DNA of 64,000 nt from Oceanobacillus piezotolerans (GTDB taxonomy: Bacteria; Bacillota; Bacilli; Bacillales; Amphibacillaceae), in contig NZ_RCHR01000003.1 of NCBI RefSeq assembly GCF_003665065.1, positions 248,001 to 312,000 of the forward strand. Reading direction: 5' to 3'. Positions 28,443 through 37,327 of this stretch are shown piece after piece. The translations under genes and the position numbers were made by a program. Each line of letters begins with the position of its first letter. Position 1 is the first letter of the stretch. The notes beneath the pieces are model-generated. The model saw nothing but the letters and a program-made list of their open reading frames with translations, ran no database searches and was not told where the DNA came from.

Positions 28443-28967
28443 ATGAAAGAGAAGAGGTATGCAAAGGGCCCTGTATTATTTATTAATCAGCCTTCCATCG
28501 CTCCTCCAAGAGCATTGATGCAGGATCATTATGTAACACCAAGAAAGAGTAAGGAAGCATCCATTAATGATAATAAATCAACCGTACAAAGAGTCCGGCC
28601 GAAGCAGAACATGATGAAACAGCGAATAATGGATAAAGTTAATACAGAAGAGATGGGGGAAACGGAAAGCTCAACCTCTGAATCAACTGGTCCAACATAC
28701 CAGAAAGAAAAAGAGAAAACAATAATTCAGGAGAAACAGTCCGAACGGAAGCAATTTAAAGATTTATCCTTAGAGGAAAAGGTGAATTATTTTTTAGATA
28801 CATCAGACTACGCCCCAAAACTAAAATGTGAGATTAAGGTAAATGATAAATCTTATAAAGGATTTATTCAAGATTTCAAAGAGGGTATTGTTTACATGCA
28901 AACGGGGAGACGTTCGGTTGAAATAGATTTTAAGGAAATTAGTCAAATTAGATTATTAGGTTTTTGA
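28443..28967 (+). CDS. cotO: CotO-like spore coat morphogenetic protein
   Basis: 174 residues. The start has a VLFINQPSIAPPRALMQ segment, the middle is charged and low in complexity, and the C-terminal 60 residues match the CotO family: LSLEEKVNYFLDTS, then KCEIKVNDKSYKGFI and ISQIRLLGF at the end. CotO helps encase the spore in its outer coat. AAGGAG precedes ATG 28443. A cotZ-type gene faces it, matching the coat cluster near yjb genes in B. subtilis. Confidence 0.85.
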   Translation: MKEKRYAKGPVLFINQPSIAPPRALMQDHYVTPRKSKEASINDNKSTVQRVRPKQNMMKQRIMDKVNTEEMGETESSTSESTGPTYQKEKEKTIIQEKQSERKQFKDLSLEEKVNYFLDTSDYAPKLKCEIKVNDKSYKGFIQDFKEGIVYMQTGRRSVEIDFKEISQIRLLGF

Positions 28968-28978
28968 GGCAATAAAGG

Positions 28979-29017
28979 GAGCACCAATGAGTAGGATGAA
29001 CCATCTCTTTGGTGCTC
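28979..29017. terminator. Hairpin between cotO and the cotZ-type gene
   Basis: GAGCACC and GGTGCTC arms with a longer loop; T tract weak. Confidence 0.45.
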
Positions 29018-29039
29018 ATTATCCAGATTAACTTGCTGT

Positions 29040-29072
29040 AAAATCTCCACTGAGTACAAGTTTCACTTTATA
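29040..29072. repeat. Dispersed repeat fragment
   Basis: CCACTGAGTACAAGTTTCACTT resembles the closing motif of the repeats at 33.3 and 52.2 kb (first 20 bases: CCACTGAGTACAAGTTTCAC). Confidence 0.45.
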
Positions 29073-29074
29073 TA

Positions 29075-29557
29075 TTAGTCATTGTTAAATATACTGATTG
29101 CTGGTAAGCAAGTAACATGGCAGAAGCAGTCCAAGTCTACTGTAATACAGATTCCAGTGCCCTCTAATCTTTTCGTATCCTGATCTGTTGGATCTTTTAA
29201 GTGGTCCTTACCACAAGTTTGACCATCAGCTAATAGTAATTCTAATACAGCACAGCCATCTTCATCCACTTTTTTCACTCGGAAGATAAAGCTTGCTACA
29301 ATATCGCTCATCCCAAAACCGTTATGAATTTTTCTCTCTGCACCGAACCCTTTAAATGGTTTGCAATCTTTACAATAAAGAATAACTGGTACTGTATCTA
29401 AACCATTTGGGTTATCAGTTTCTCCTAATAGGTCACTGATTGACTGCTCACAACTAGTATCACAGCAATTCTCTATAATATCATTTTGTGCTTCCACTAT
29501 ATCTCTAAGAATATCTTCTACACAGTTTCCTGTGTCATGATTTTTCCCACAACCCAT
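29075..29557 (-). CDS. cotZ: Spore coat protein of the CotY/CotZ/ExsY family
   Basis: 160 residues with many Cys: MGCGKNHD at the start, NCCDTSCEQ, YCKDCKPFKGFGAER, and CFCHVTC near the C-terminus. This is the pattern of CotY, CotZ and ExsY, which self-assemble into disulfide-linked crystalline layers of the spore crust or exosporium. The late strand AVLELLLADG is typical. Transcription by SigK is expected but not shown by sequence. CotZ and CotY cannot be told apart here. Confidence 0.9.
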   Translation of the reverse strand: MGCGKNHDTGNCVEDILRDIVEAQNDIIENCCDTSCEQSISDLLGETDNPNGLDTVPVILYCKDCKPFKGFGAERKIHNGFGMSDIVASFIFRVKKVDEDGCAVLELLLADGQTCGKDHLKDPTDQDTKRLEGTGICITVDLDCFCHVTCLPAISIFNND

Positions 29558-29738
29558 GATAATAGCTCCTTTCGTTATTTGGTGAACTTTCCTTAATAGA
29601 ATATGTATCCTGGTACATATGGTGTGGGCATATATTGATATTTCTGGAGGTTTGACTTATAGTTTGATGATTTTTCATGATAGCTACCTAGGCAGTCCCC
29701 TTTTCTATTCATAAGCTATTAAAGGGAAGGGTGATCTC

Positions 29739-29936
29739 ATGGACAAAGATAAATTACTTTATAACGTTAAAGTGATTGAAAAGCATCTGGAAAAAAATGA
29801 AAAGTGGTTTCAACAGCCAGAGAAAAAAATGAAAAGTTTTGAAAAAAATGCAGGAGCTTGGAATAAGGAATTTTTAGAAGAGATAAGTAACATTGAGAAA
29901 GTAATGAAGAAATTAGAAAATTATTTTGAGTCGTAG
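29739..29936 (+). CDS. Small charged helical protein, unknown
   Basis: 65 residues, almost all helix-forming, Lys and Glu rich (KDKLLYNVKVIEKHLEKNEK) with heptad-like spacing of hydrophobics, so a short coiled coil is likely. GGGAAGGG precedes ATG 29739. No family recognised. It lies among spore coat genes. Confidence 0.6.
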   Translation: MDKDKLLYNVKVIEKHLEKNEKWFQQPEKKMKSFEKNAGAWNKEFLEEISNIEKVMKKLENYFES

Positions 29937-30031
29937 ACATATTTATTAGGTGATTCGGGAAAGTAATAATAGAACGGCCGTAAATTTAGATATGTATTCG
30001 AAAGCTTTAATACAGATGGGGAGGGATGATA

Positions 30032-30286
30032 TTGGGGTATATATTGCCATTAGAGAATTACCAATATAGTCAGTATCATAGCCGAATAATAAAAAATAAG
30101 CAGCCTAATCAAGCAAAATCTGTGGAAAAGCCGTTTAAAGCAGTGCTAGAAAAGAAACACCAAGATCTAAAAGGAAAGTATGACCGTATATACCAGAAAC
30201 CCACTTCTCCTTACCAAACTTATCGCTCAGATGTTGAATTGGAAACTCTCCACTTCAAAGGTAAGTATGTTAATGAAACGATTTAA
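30032..30286 (+). CDS. Small Tyr/Lys/Gln-rich protein, unknown
   Basis: 84 residues from TTG 30032 (GGAGGG six bases upstream); ATG 30026 is too close to the ribosome site. Sequence opens GYILPLENYQYSQYHSR and is basic and polar with many Tyr and Gln, no membrane segment. It could be a spore or cell-envelope associated protein; function unknown. Confidence 0.6.
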   Translation: MGYILPLENYQYSQYHSRIIKNKQPNQAKSVEKPFKAVLEKKHQDLKGKYDRIYQKPTSPYQTYRSDVELETLHFKGKYVNETI

Positions 30287-30376
30287 GCTATAAAAATTAG
30301 AAGTGAGATTTCTATGGCTACCAAATTTGATATGATAAGTTTTTCAAAAGCATTAAGAATATTGATTGACTAACTT

Positions 30377-30410
30377 AAATGGGATGTTTATTCAACATCC
30401 CATTTTTGAT
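30377..30410. terminator. Terminator overlapping the yetF-type stop
   Basis: AAATGGGATG and CATCCCATTT arms, five T on the plus strand. The minus gene ends inside the hairpin. Confidence 0.7.
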
Positions 30411-31101
30411 GATTTCGATTATAGAATGGTAAGAGGAATAAAGGTTCTCCTTTCGTATATTCAGCATAGAATATCTCTTTAATATCCTTATATCCTTGTT
30501 CTGTTAATTGATTGTGGAGCCAGTCCTCTGTAAGGTTCTTTTCTTTTAGGTTATCATAGATGATTTCTCCATCATTGACTAGGGTAGTTGATAAATTAAT
30601 TTCCTGGGGAGATAAGTTCAAATCTTTCCTGGTTGGAGTTTGATAATCTGACTTTTTTAAAACAGATAATGTCCCATTTGATTCTAAAATTGCAAATTCA
30701 ACTTCCTGTAAGGTAAAGACATCTTTAGATCGGAGTAAATGCTGGAGTTGATTTATATCAAGCTTATTTTTTTCCATTACGTCCCTAACTAGCTTCCCAT
30801 TGTAGATCACGATGGAGGGACTGCCTTCAATAAGATTTCGAGTTCGCTTGTACTTTTGTGTAATAATTTCAAGTGAATACATCATTATGCCCCATATTCC
30901 TACTACAAATGCTATCTCTGGCACACCTGCTTTATCATCGAACAGGGCATTTCCCACTAATTCACCTAATAACAAAGCTGAAATAAAATCAAATGGAGTA
31001 ATTTGTGATATCTGTGTTTTTCCCAGAATTTTTGTTGTCAGGAATAATGCAAGAAAGCCAAATAGTGTTTCAATAAACATCGTACCGAAATTTATCGTCA
31101 T
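30388..31101 (-). CDS. YetF/DUF421-family membrane protein
   Basis: 237 residues. Three N-terminal membrane helices (IETLFGFLALFLTTKILG and the segment to about residue 85) are followed by a cytosolic YetF domain with LIEGSPSIVIYNGKL and a LRSKDVFTLQEVEFAILE segment. This is the DUF421 family found in several copies in Bacilli; some act on spore germination or membrane stress. Ends in a polar tail. Specific role unknown. Confidence 0.85.
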   Translation of the reverse strand: MTINFGTMFIETLFGFLALFLTTKILGKTQISQITPFDFISALLLGELVGNALFDDKAGVPEIAFVVGIWGIMMYSLEIITQKYKRTRNLIEGSPSIVIYNGKLVRDVMEKNKLDINQLQHLLRSKDVFTLQEVEFAILESNGTLSVLKKSDYQTPTRKDLNLSPQEINLSTTLVNDGEIIYDNLKEKNLTEDWLHNQLTEQGYKDIKEIFYAEYTKGEPLFLLPFYNRNHQKWDVE

Positions 31102-31311
31102 AGTGAATTTCCCCCTAGTATTTTAAACATTCACTTCATATCATAACCATTTGGAGAAGAAACATGCTTACAAAAAATGTATAGAAGGTATGGCAATTAT
31201 ATATCTCCTTTTGAAAAAATCTGGATGGGAGGTTTACGGGTTCGTTTATGTTGGCTTGTTTATGGAGGCAGGGGAGAGGGAAACGTTATTCTCAATGTAA
31301 AAGTGTATTTG

Positions 31312-31342
31312 AAAAGCCTGATAAACATATGTTTACCAGACT
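31312..31342 (+). terminator. Palindrome, possible terminator
   Basis: CCTGATAAACA and TGTTTACCAG arms about a central CATATG with T-rich tail further on. Imperfect. No convincing gene lies before it (31102-31388). Confidence 0.35.
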
Positions 31343-31388
31343 TTAAGCTGTTTTTTATTTTGTTTACTAAGCATTAAAGGCTAACTGT

Positions 31389-31811
31389 TTATAATGCTTT
31401 TATCATGGTTACATGCGGAATCCCAGCATCCATAAATTCATCTGAGACTGTTTCATATCCTAACTTGCTATAGAATTCCACAGCATGAATCTGAGCATTT
31501 AACTTCGCTTTTTTATAGCCCTTTTCCTTTATCTCTACTTCCATGGCCTGAATTAGCGCCTTCCCAATCGACTTTCCGCGGTAACCTTTGAGCACACAGA
31601 TTCGTTCTAACTTACCATATTCTTCGACAAAACGTAATCTGCTCGCAGCAATGGGCTTATGGTTATCAAGTGCTAGGAAATGCATAGCAGTATCATCAAA
31701 TTCATCTAGCTCGATTTCTTTTGGAACTTTTTGTTCATGAACAAACACTTCTAGTCTTACTTGAAAAGCTTGTTCACGTTCTTCAGGTGTCATTACTATT
31801 TTGATGTTCAT
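31389..31811 (-). CDS. yjcF: YjcF-like GNAT acetyltransferase
   Basis: 140 residues, one GNAT domain with the acetyl-CoA loop LKGYRGKSIGKALIQAME and a late KLNAQIHAVEFYSKLGYE strand. It matches YjcF. Its start overlaps the end of yjcG by four bases, so the three yjcH-yjcG-yjcF genes form an operon in that order. Substrate unknown. Confidence 0.9.
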   Translation of the reverse strand: MNIKIVMTPEEREQAFQVRLEVFVHEQKVPKEIELDEFDDTAMHFLALDNHKPIAASRLRFVEEYGKLERICVLKGYRGKSIGKALIQAMEVEIKEKGYKKAKLNAQIHAVEFYSKLGYETVSDEFMDAGIPHVTMIKAL

Positions 31812-32326
31812 ACCTTTTCCTTTCCAAATACAAATGTTTCATAAACAGTCCATGAACCATTATCTAGTTGATATAATAATTGAAAGCGATCAATAGAATC
31901 TTCAAACTCGAATTTAGTCATTTTAAGAGTCCCAACCACATCAGAAAATTCATCATCACTTAGGTTTTGTGCAATTGTAATATGCGGAACAAAACTGTGC
32001 TGCATATTGTTAGTGAATTTACCTCTATGAAGTTGCTGCTGTAGTTCCACTAACTCCTGAGTGGGTTCCACCTTAAAGTAGATGGTATTCGAAACAGGAG
32101 AGAAGTTACTTACTTTATTAATATTTACTTTAAATGGTTTCGTAGCATTTGCAATGTGCTTAAGCTCCACAATTAATTCCTCTATGGTCGCATCATCTGC
32201 TTCGAATCCTGATTTTAACGTAATGTGAGGTGGAATTAGTGCATAATGTGAGTCATAACGTTTACGGTATGAATTAGCTTCATCTTGGATAGGTTTTGAC
32301 GGAAAGATTGCAATACCATATTTCAT
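31808..32326 (-). CDS. yjcG: YjcG-like 2H phosphoesterase (2'-5' RNA ligase family)
   Basis: 172 residues with the two His-x-Thr motifs of the 2H phosphoesterase superfamily (PPHITLKSG and VPHITIAQN), which act on 2',3'-cyclic or 2'-5' phosphodiesters. Middle gene of the yjcH-yjcG-yjcF unit. The exact RNA or nucleotide substrate is not known. Confidence 0.93.
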   Translation of the reverse strand: MKYGIAIFPSKPIQDEANSYRKRYDSHYALIPPHITLKSGFEADDATIEELIVELKHIANATKPFKVNINKVSNFSPVSNTIYFKVEPTQELVELQQQLHRGKFTNNMQHSFVPHITIAQNLSDDEFSDVVGTLKMTKFEFEDSIDRFQLLYQLDNGSWTVYETFVFGKEKV

Positions 32327-32382
32327 AAAATGACCTCCTGAAATTTATATTAAAATTAATTATCTTGGAATTAACTGATGGC

Positions 32383-33120
32383 CTAATCCAAATCATTAAA
32401 CATGGTTGATAGTGTATGTGGCATGTCTTTTTGCCAGTATTTCCAAGTATGGTTTCCATCTTCTATTTCATGATAGGTATAATTCGCGCCTTTCTTATTC
32501 AAGAGATGATTCAATTCGCGGTTTGGTGTTAATAAATCCTCTACTTTTCCATCTGATAGAACGGCTTCATCTTCTCTGGTACCGATTATATGGTAAAAAT
32601 CGATGGTAGAAAAGTCAATTTCTGAGTCTCTAACCAATTGCAGCACAGCTTCATCAATATAAGGGGAATGCATAATCACCTTACCAAAAGTATTCGGGTA
32701 TGTTAGTGCTGTTACAAGGGCAAAGGTTCCTGCAAGAGAATCCCCCATTAAGGCACGCGTACTCCCTAATTGGTTAGATGGAATCATCTCGTCTAGAAGT
32801 GGAACAAGTTCGTGCACAATAAACTTTGTATAAGCTTCATGTTCTTTACCGTTTGGATGGTACTTATTACGCCTGTCCTGCCTATTTTTATAATGGATTC
32901 CAACAAAAACTGTGTTACTGATATTCCCATCCTCATGCAGTCGATCACTAAAGGTTGCTACTCTGCCCATTTGAAAGTAATCGTTTCCGTCTTGCATGAT
33001 ACAAATATTGTATCTATACAAGGGAGAGAAAGTTTCAGGCTGGTAGATTTTAATGGTGTGTTCTTCTTGTAAATAATTACTATCGATGGTTTTTTCTGTC
33101 ATGGTTCCTTTTCTTCCCAT
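32383..33120 (-). CDS. yjcH: YjcH-like esterase (alpha/beta hydrolase)
   Basis: 245 residues of the esterase D/Fes-like family. The nucleophile elbow reads MGDSLAGTFA, the entry segment NICIMQDGNDYF, and the His is in EDGNHTWKYW near the C-terminus. GGGGG eight bases before ATG 33120 supports that start; ATG 33102 is an alternative. First gene of the yjcHGF unit. Substrate unknown. Confidence 0.9.
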   Translation of the reverse strand: MGRKGTMTEKTIDSNYLQEEHTIKIYQPETFSPLYRYNICIMQDGNDYFQMGRVATFSDRLHEDGNISNTVFVGIHYKNRQDRRNKYHPNGKEHEAYTKFIVHELVPLLDEMIPSNQLGSTRALMGDSLAGTFALVTALTYPNTFGKVIMHSPYIDEAVLQLVRDSEIDFSTIDFYHIIGTREDEAVLSDGKVEDLLTPNRELNHLLNKKGANYTYHEIEDGNHTWKYWQKDMPHTLSTMFNDLD

Positions 33121-33288
33121 TGTATCAGCCCCCTTAGATAAGTGGATATACTTATTTTACCATTTATCTATATTTTTTTCGATTTTTTCTCGCTAATAAA
33201 ATGGCTTTAATCCCCTCACTTAAAGAATCTATGGAGAATAAAAGAATTATAAATGGAGGAGGGCGTTATTTCACAACCTTTGCCACCA

Positions 33289-33312
33289 TCTCACTGAGTG
33301 AAGTTTCACTTA
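33289..33312. repeat. Dispersed repeat fragment
   Basis: TCTCACTGAGTGAAGTTTCA then CTT, closest match to the closing motif of the element at 52.2 kb; sits just beyond the stop codon of the ABC transporter gene. Confidence 0.5.
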
Positions 33313-33319
33313 TTATCGA

Positions 33320-35128
33320 TTATAGCTGTCCTTTATATAGCTGGTAGTAATGACCTCTCTGTTTAATGAGAGATTCGTGATTACCTTTTTCAATAATTCT
33401 TCCTTGTTTTAACATGATAATTTGATCAGCTTCTTGTATGGTGTTTAAGCGATGAGCAATAACTAAGCACGTTCTTCCTTTCATTAACCTTGCTAGTGCT
33501 TCTTGAATCTTGATTTCTGTAACCGTATCAATATTGCTTGTTGCCTCATCAAGAATAAGAATGGTTGGCTCTGCTAGAAGAGCACGGGCTATTGTAATAA
33601 GCTGTTTCTGTCCCTTGCTTATACCGCTGCCTTCTTGGTCTAAATATGTGTCGTATTTTTCAGGGAGCTTCATAATAAATTCATGTGCATTCGCGTCTGT
33701 TGCAGCTTGAATAATATCTTCATCACTTGCATCCAGCTTTCCATATCGGATATTTTCTTTGATTGTACCCTTGAATAAAAAGGATTCTTGAAGTACAAAG
33801 GCCATATGTTTTCGTAAGCTTGCCCGCTTGATCTTCTGAATGTTCATTCCGTCAATCATAATGTTCCCGCTATCATAATTATAGAAACGCGAAATAAGAT
33901 TGATAATTGTTGTTTTTCCTGCACCAGTATGTCCAACAAATGCAATCGTTTCATTTGGCTTGGCTTCAAAACTAATGTTCTTTAATATAGGTTTATCTTC
34001 ATAAGCAAAAGTAACATCCCTAAATTCAATATGTCCTTTTTGAATTTTATACTCTATTGCATTCTCCTCATCTATCTCTTCCATCGGTTCATCCAGTACA
34101 TGAAACACTCTTTCCGCTCCTGCTATGGCGGATAACAGCAGATTGAATTGATTGGACAGCTCATTTAAAGGCCTTGTGAATTGTCTTGCATATTCTGTGA
34201 AAATCACAATCACCCCAATTGTAACTAGAGTTGAATGGATTGCTAAAACTCCTCCTACAAAAGCGATGAAGCCAAAGCTTAAGAAATTCAGTGTATTCAT
34301 CACTTTCGGGGTAAAACCGGCGATGGTTTGTGCCCAGAATCCTGTATTTCTTAAGCTTTTATTTTTTCTCTCAAATTCTTCGATGACAGTGCTCTCCTGA
34401 GAGTAGGTTTTAACAACATGCTGACCTGAAAGGATTTCTTCCACATAGCCATTTACATCCCCAATATCGCGCTGCTGCATTTTATATAGAGGTCCTGTTC
34501 GTTTCGTAATCCACCTTATGGAAAGGAACATGATAGGAATAATCGTCATGGTTACAGCTGTTAAAATCGGACTTAATGAGAGCATGATGAGGATTGTTCC
34601 AACTAGTGTTAACACACTAGATATAATCTGAATAACGGAAGAGTTCAATACATGATTTACATTATCTATATCATTGGTTAATCTACTCATTAATTCTCCG
34701 TGCTGACGTTTATCGAAGAAAGAGATTGGTAATCGATGGAAATGCTGAAATAAATCTTTTCTTAAATCATAGACGGTATTCTGTGCAATTCCAATCATCC
34801 AGTAGTTTTGAAAAAACATTGCAATTGAATGCAAAAAATAGACAAGGATTAAATTCATTAATAAGATGCCAAATCCTGCAATTTCTCTGGAAACAATAAA
34901 ATCATCAATTGCCATTCCAACTAAATAGGGTCCTATTAAGCTTAATCCAGAGGTAGCTGCTACCATAAGGATAACAAGAGATAATTTCCACTTTTCCTTC
35001 GCTAAGTATTTTCCAATTCGATTTAGAGTAGCTCCCATATTTTTGGCACGTTTCTTCTCTGCGGAATCCTCCTTGCTAATTGGAATTTTTTTATATTGAA
35101 AGGGGGATTTTAGTTGATTAGTGAGCAT
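33320..35128 (-). CDS. ABC exporter half-transporter, subunit 2
   Basis: 602 residues: six membrane helices (about 45-330) then a nucleotide-binding domain. Walker A is GHTGAGKTTI and Walker B ILILDEATSNID with the catalytic Glu. The signature reads ISKGQKQ instead of LSGGQ, a degenerate form. TTG 35134 and ATG 35128 are both in frame; AAGGAA stands seven bases before ATG 35128. Its start overlaps the end of the upstream half-transporter, so they form a heterodimer of the YfiB/YfiC or BmrC/BmrD type. Substrate unknown; drugs or lipids are typical. Confidence 0.92.
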   Translation of the reverse strand: MLTNQLKSPFQYKKIPISKEDSAEKKRAKNMGATLNRIGKYLAKEKWKLSLVILMVAATSGLSLIGPYLVGMAIDDFIVSREIAGFGILLMNLILVYFLHSIAMFFQNYWMIGIAQNTVYDLRKDLFQHFHRLPISFFDKRQHGELMSRLTNDIDNVNHVLNSSVIQIISSVLTLVGTILIMLSLSPILTAVTMTIIPIMFLSIRWITKRTGPLYKMQQRDIGDVNGYVEEILSGQHVVKTYSQESTVIEEFERKNKSLRNTGFWAQTIAGFTPKVMNTLNFLSFGFIAFVGGVLAIHSTLVTIGVIVIFTEYARQFTRPLNELSNQFNLLLSAIAGAERVFHVLDEPMEEIDEENAIEYKIQKGHIEFRDVTFAYEDKPILKNISFEAKPNETIAFVGHTGAGKTTIINLISRFYNYDSGNIMIDGMNIQKIKRASLRKHMAFVLQESFLFKGTIKENIRYGKLDASDEDIIQAATDANAHEFIMKLPEKYDTYLDQEGSGISKGQKQLITIARALLAEPTILILDEATSNIDTVTEIKIQEALARLMKGRTCLVIAHRLNTIQEADQIIMLKQGRIIEKGNHESLIKQRGHYYQLYKGQL

Positions 35129-36848
35129 TTGCAAATTCCTTTCCAGATTGGGATTCCACTATTTTTTTATATAATTTTGTTTCACTTAATAATAATTCAT
35201 GTGTTCCTTGAGCAAGAATTTCTCCTTCATTTAATAAAATAATCTTATTGGCATTCCTAGCAGTAGAAACTTTCTGCGTAATAATGAACATCGTACAGTG
35301 ATAATGTTGAATGGCTTCTAGCAGTTTTGCTTCCGTTTCTAGATCAAGTGCACTTGTGCTATCGTCAAGAATAAGGATTTTCGGTTTTCTGATTAAAGCT
35401 CTGGCAATCGATATACGCTGTTTTTGACCACCTGATAAATTAACCCCTTTTTGCCCTACCCTTGTATCATATTGATTTGGTAAATCCATTATAGTGCGAT
35501 GAATTTGAGCATCTTTGGCTGCTTGAATGATTTCCTTCTCTGTCGCACCTTGTTTTCCCCAGGCAATATTATCTTTGATCGTACCAGAGAAGAGCAGAGG
35601 GCTCTGCGGGACATAGCCGATTGTCAAGCGAAGCTCATTTAATCTAAAGTTCTTTATTGGCACATTATCAATTAGAATTTCTCCTTCTGAGGCATCATAG
35701 AGTCTTGGGATTAATTGAACGAGTGATGTTTTTCCAGCTCCAGTTGCTCCCATGAGGGCTAATCTCTCCCCGGATTGTACGGTGAAGGAGATATTGTTTA
35801 TCACTTTTTTACTTGTATTCTGGTAAAAGAAAGCTACTTGTTTATATTCGACTTTTCCATGCGTAACGGTCGTTTTGTTCTCCGCATTTATTTGGTCTGT
35901 TAAGTCTATTTCTGCATCGAATACTTCTCCAATTCGCTCAGCTGAAGCTTTAGTACGAGAGATGGCCATAATGATAAAGGAGAACATAGAGATGGACATC
36001 GACACTCTCAATGCGTAGTTTACAACGGTAACAACTTCTCCCACATTCGTTATGTTGGAAGTGATATAGGTATTTCCAAACCATAGGATAAACACGATGC
36101 TCAGGTTCATTACTAGAAACAAAACTGGAGTAGAAGCTTCAATGAATCGGAATGTTTTCCTTGTAGATGCTGCCAAATTAATATTCGCCTCATTGAAACG
36201 GTCTTTTTCAAATCCTTTGCGATTGAAGGCTTTAATTAGCCGCATCCCGATTAAATTCTCTTGCATGACTGTATTCACCCTATCCACATTACCTTGAACT
36301 CTTCGAAACATCTTACTGGCAAATTTTAGTAATATTAATAAAAACAGAATTAGGAATGGAACGGTAAACAGAAAAATAATAGCTAACCTGCTATTAACGA
36401 CAAAGGCCATAATGACCCCACCTAGAACAATTAAAGGTGCCTTCGCCATAATTCTTAATCCCATAAAGATCGTATTCTGCACCTGACGTACATCGTTCGT
36501 AAATCGGGTTACTAGACCGGAAGTTGGGTATTGATTCAAATTATTAAAGGAGAAAGCTTGTATTTTTTCAAATAGTTTCTGCCGTAAATCATAGCCAAAG
36601 GAAGAGCTTACATGGGAAGAGAAAAATGAATTTATAATCCCAGCTGCAAATGCGAATAGTGAAAGGCCAATCATTAAACTTCCCCAGATAATAATATTAT
36701 CTATATTTTGATTCATAACACCTTCGTTGATCATCTTTCCCAGGAACAAGGGCAGGAGCAGTTCAACAGATAACTCCAGAAGCATTAATGAAAAAGCGAT
36801 AACAGCAGGGAGTTTGTATGGTTTTAAGAAAGAAACGACATGTTTCAC
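35118..36848 (-). CDS. ABC exporter half-transporter, subunit 1
   Basis: 576 residues with the same layout. Walker A is GATGAGKTSL, the signature LSGGQKQR is canonical, but Walker B reads ILILDDSTSALD with Asp in place of the catalytic Glu. This mirrors the partner: the site formed from this signature and the partner's Walker B Glu would be active, the other degenerate, as known for heterodimeric exporters. An AGGTTC region precedes the ATG at 36848. A perfect palindrome lies about 80 bases upstream. Confidence 0.92.
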   Translation of the reverse strand: MKHVVSFLKPYKLPAVIAFSLMLLELSVELLLPLFLGKMINEGVMNQNIDNIIIWGSLMIGLSLFAFAAGIINSFFSSHVSSSFGYDLRQKLFEKIQAFSFNNLNQYPTSGLVTRFTNDVRQVQNTIFMGLRIMAKAPLIVLGGVIMAFVVNSRLAIIFLFTVPFLILFLLILLKFASKMFRRVQGNVDRVNTVMQENLIGMRLIKAFNRKGFEKDRFNEANINLAASTRKTFRFIEASTPVLFLVMNLSIVFILWFGNTYITSNITNVGEVVTVVNYALRVSMSISMFSFIIMAISRTKASAERIGEVFDAEIDLTDQINAENKTTVTHGKVEYKQVAFFYQNTSKKVINNISFTVQSGERLALMGATGAGKTSLVQLIPRLYDASEGEILIDNVPIKNFRLNELRLTIGYVPQSPLLFSGTIKDNIAWGKQGATEKEIIQAAKDAQIHRTIMDLPNQYDTRVGQKGVNLSGGQKQRISIARALIRKPKILILDDSTSALDLETEAKLLEAIQHYHCTMFIITQKVSTARNANKIILLNEGEILAQGTHELLLSETKLYKKIVESQSGKEFANAH

Positions 36849-36925
36849 AATGAACCTCCATCAGCTTAGTAATTACCAGGTTTTAGCCTGGCGGATTTTC
36901 TTAGTTGTTAAAGAAAGAAATTTTC

Positions 36926-36941
36926 TACTATTATAATAGTA
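36926..36941. promoter_or_regulatory. Perfect 16-bp palindrome, candidate operator of the ABC exporter
   Basis: TACTATTATAATAGTA, containing TATAAT, lies about 80 bases before the exporter genes and would overlap their -10 region. The shape suits a MarR or DUF24-type repressor, but no regulator gene is adjacent. Confidence 0.45.
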
Positions 36942-37047
36942 TTTGTATTTATTATCCATAAAAGCACTTGTTTTATATATATATATTTGTTACATTGAGA
37001 TTAACAAACAAATATCTTCTTATTTTAAAAAATGTTTTTTTGAAGTA

Positions 37048-37280
37048 AGGATAGAGGTGCGAAAATCATTAGTACTTATGTGGAGGAGAATGGGCTCCAT
37101 GGAAGCATAGGGAAAGGGAGATTCGCCGAAGTAGAGGGATGCTCATCATCCTGAAGCTGGGTCTGTTATTGAATAAATGCAGAACTGTCATATAGGAGAC
37201 TATATGGAGGGCTATCAAGCGAAGAACAAACGTCAAATGTTCTAAAGCAATAGCGAGCTCTCGTTATTGCTTTTTATATT
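37048..37280 (+). ncRNA. Lysine riboswitch (L-box) of dapA
   Basis: Starts GATAGAGGTGCGAAAATCAT, holds GGAGATTCGCCGAAG in the middle and GAACTGTCA...GGAGGGCTATCA at the end, the L-box signature. It is followed by a terminator AGCAATAGCGAG with its complement and five T at 37246-37275. Lysine binding should favour termination and shut off dapA. Confidence 0.93.
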
Positions 37281-37327
37281 AGTCCTCCACCCTTCACAAA
37301 AAAATCAAAGAAAAGGGTGTGTATTGA

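Noticed and set aside
28046..28464. Overlapping open frames of 72-127 codons
   Set aside because: They lie inside the GC-rich repeat block in several frames, lack ribosome sites and show low-complexity, Arg/Ser/Cys-rich translations.
31177..31377. 66-codon open frame
   Set aside because: No ribosome site, no recognisable features; intergenic chance frame.
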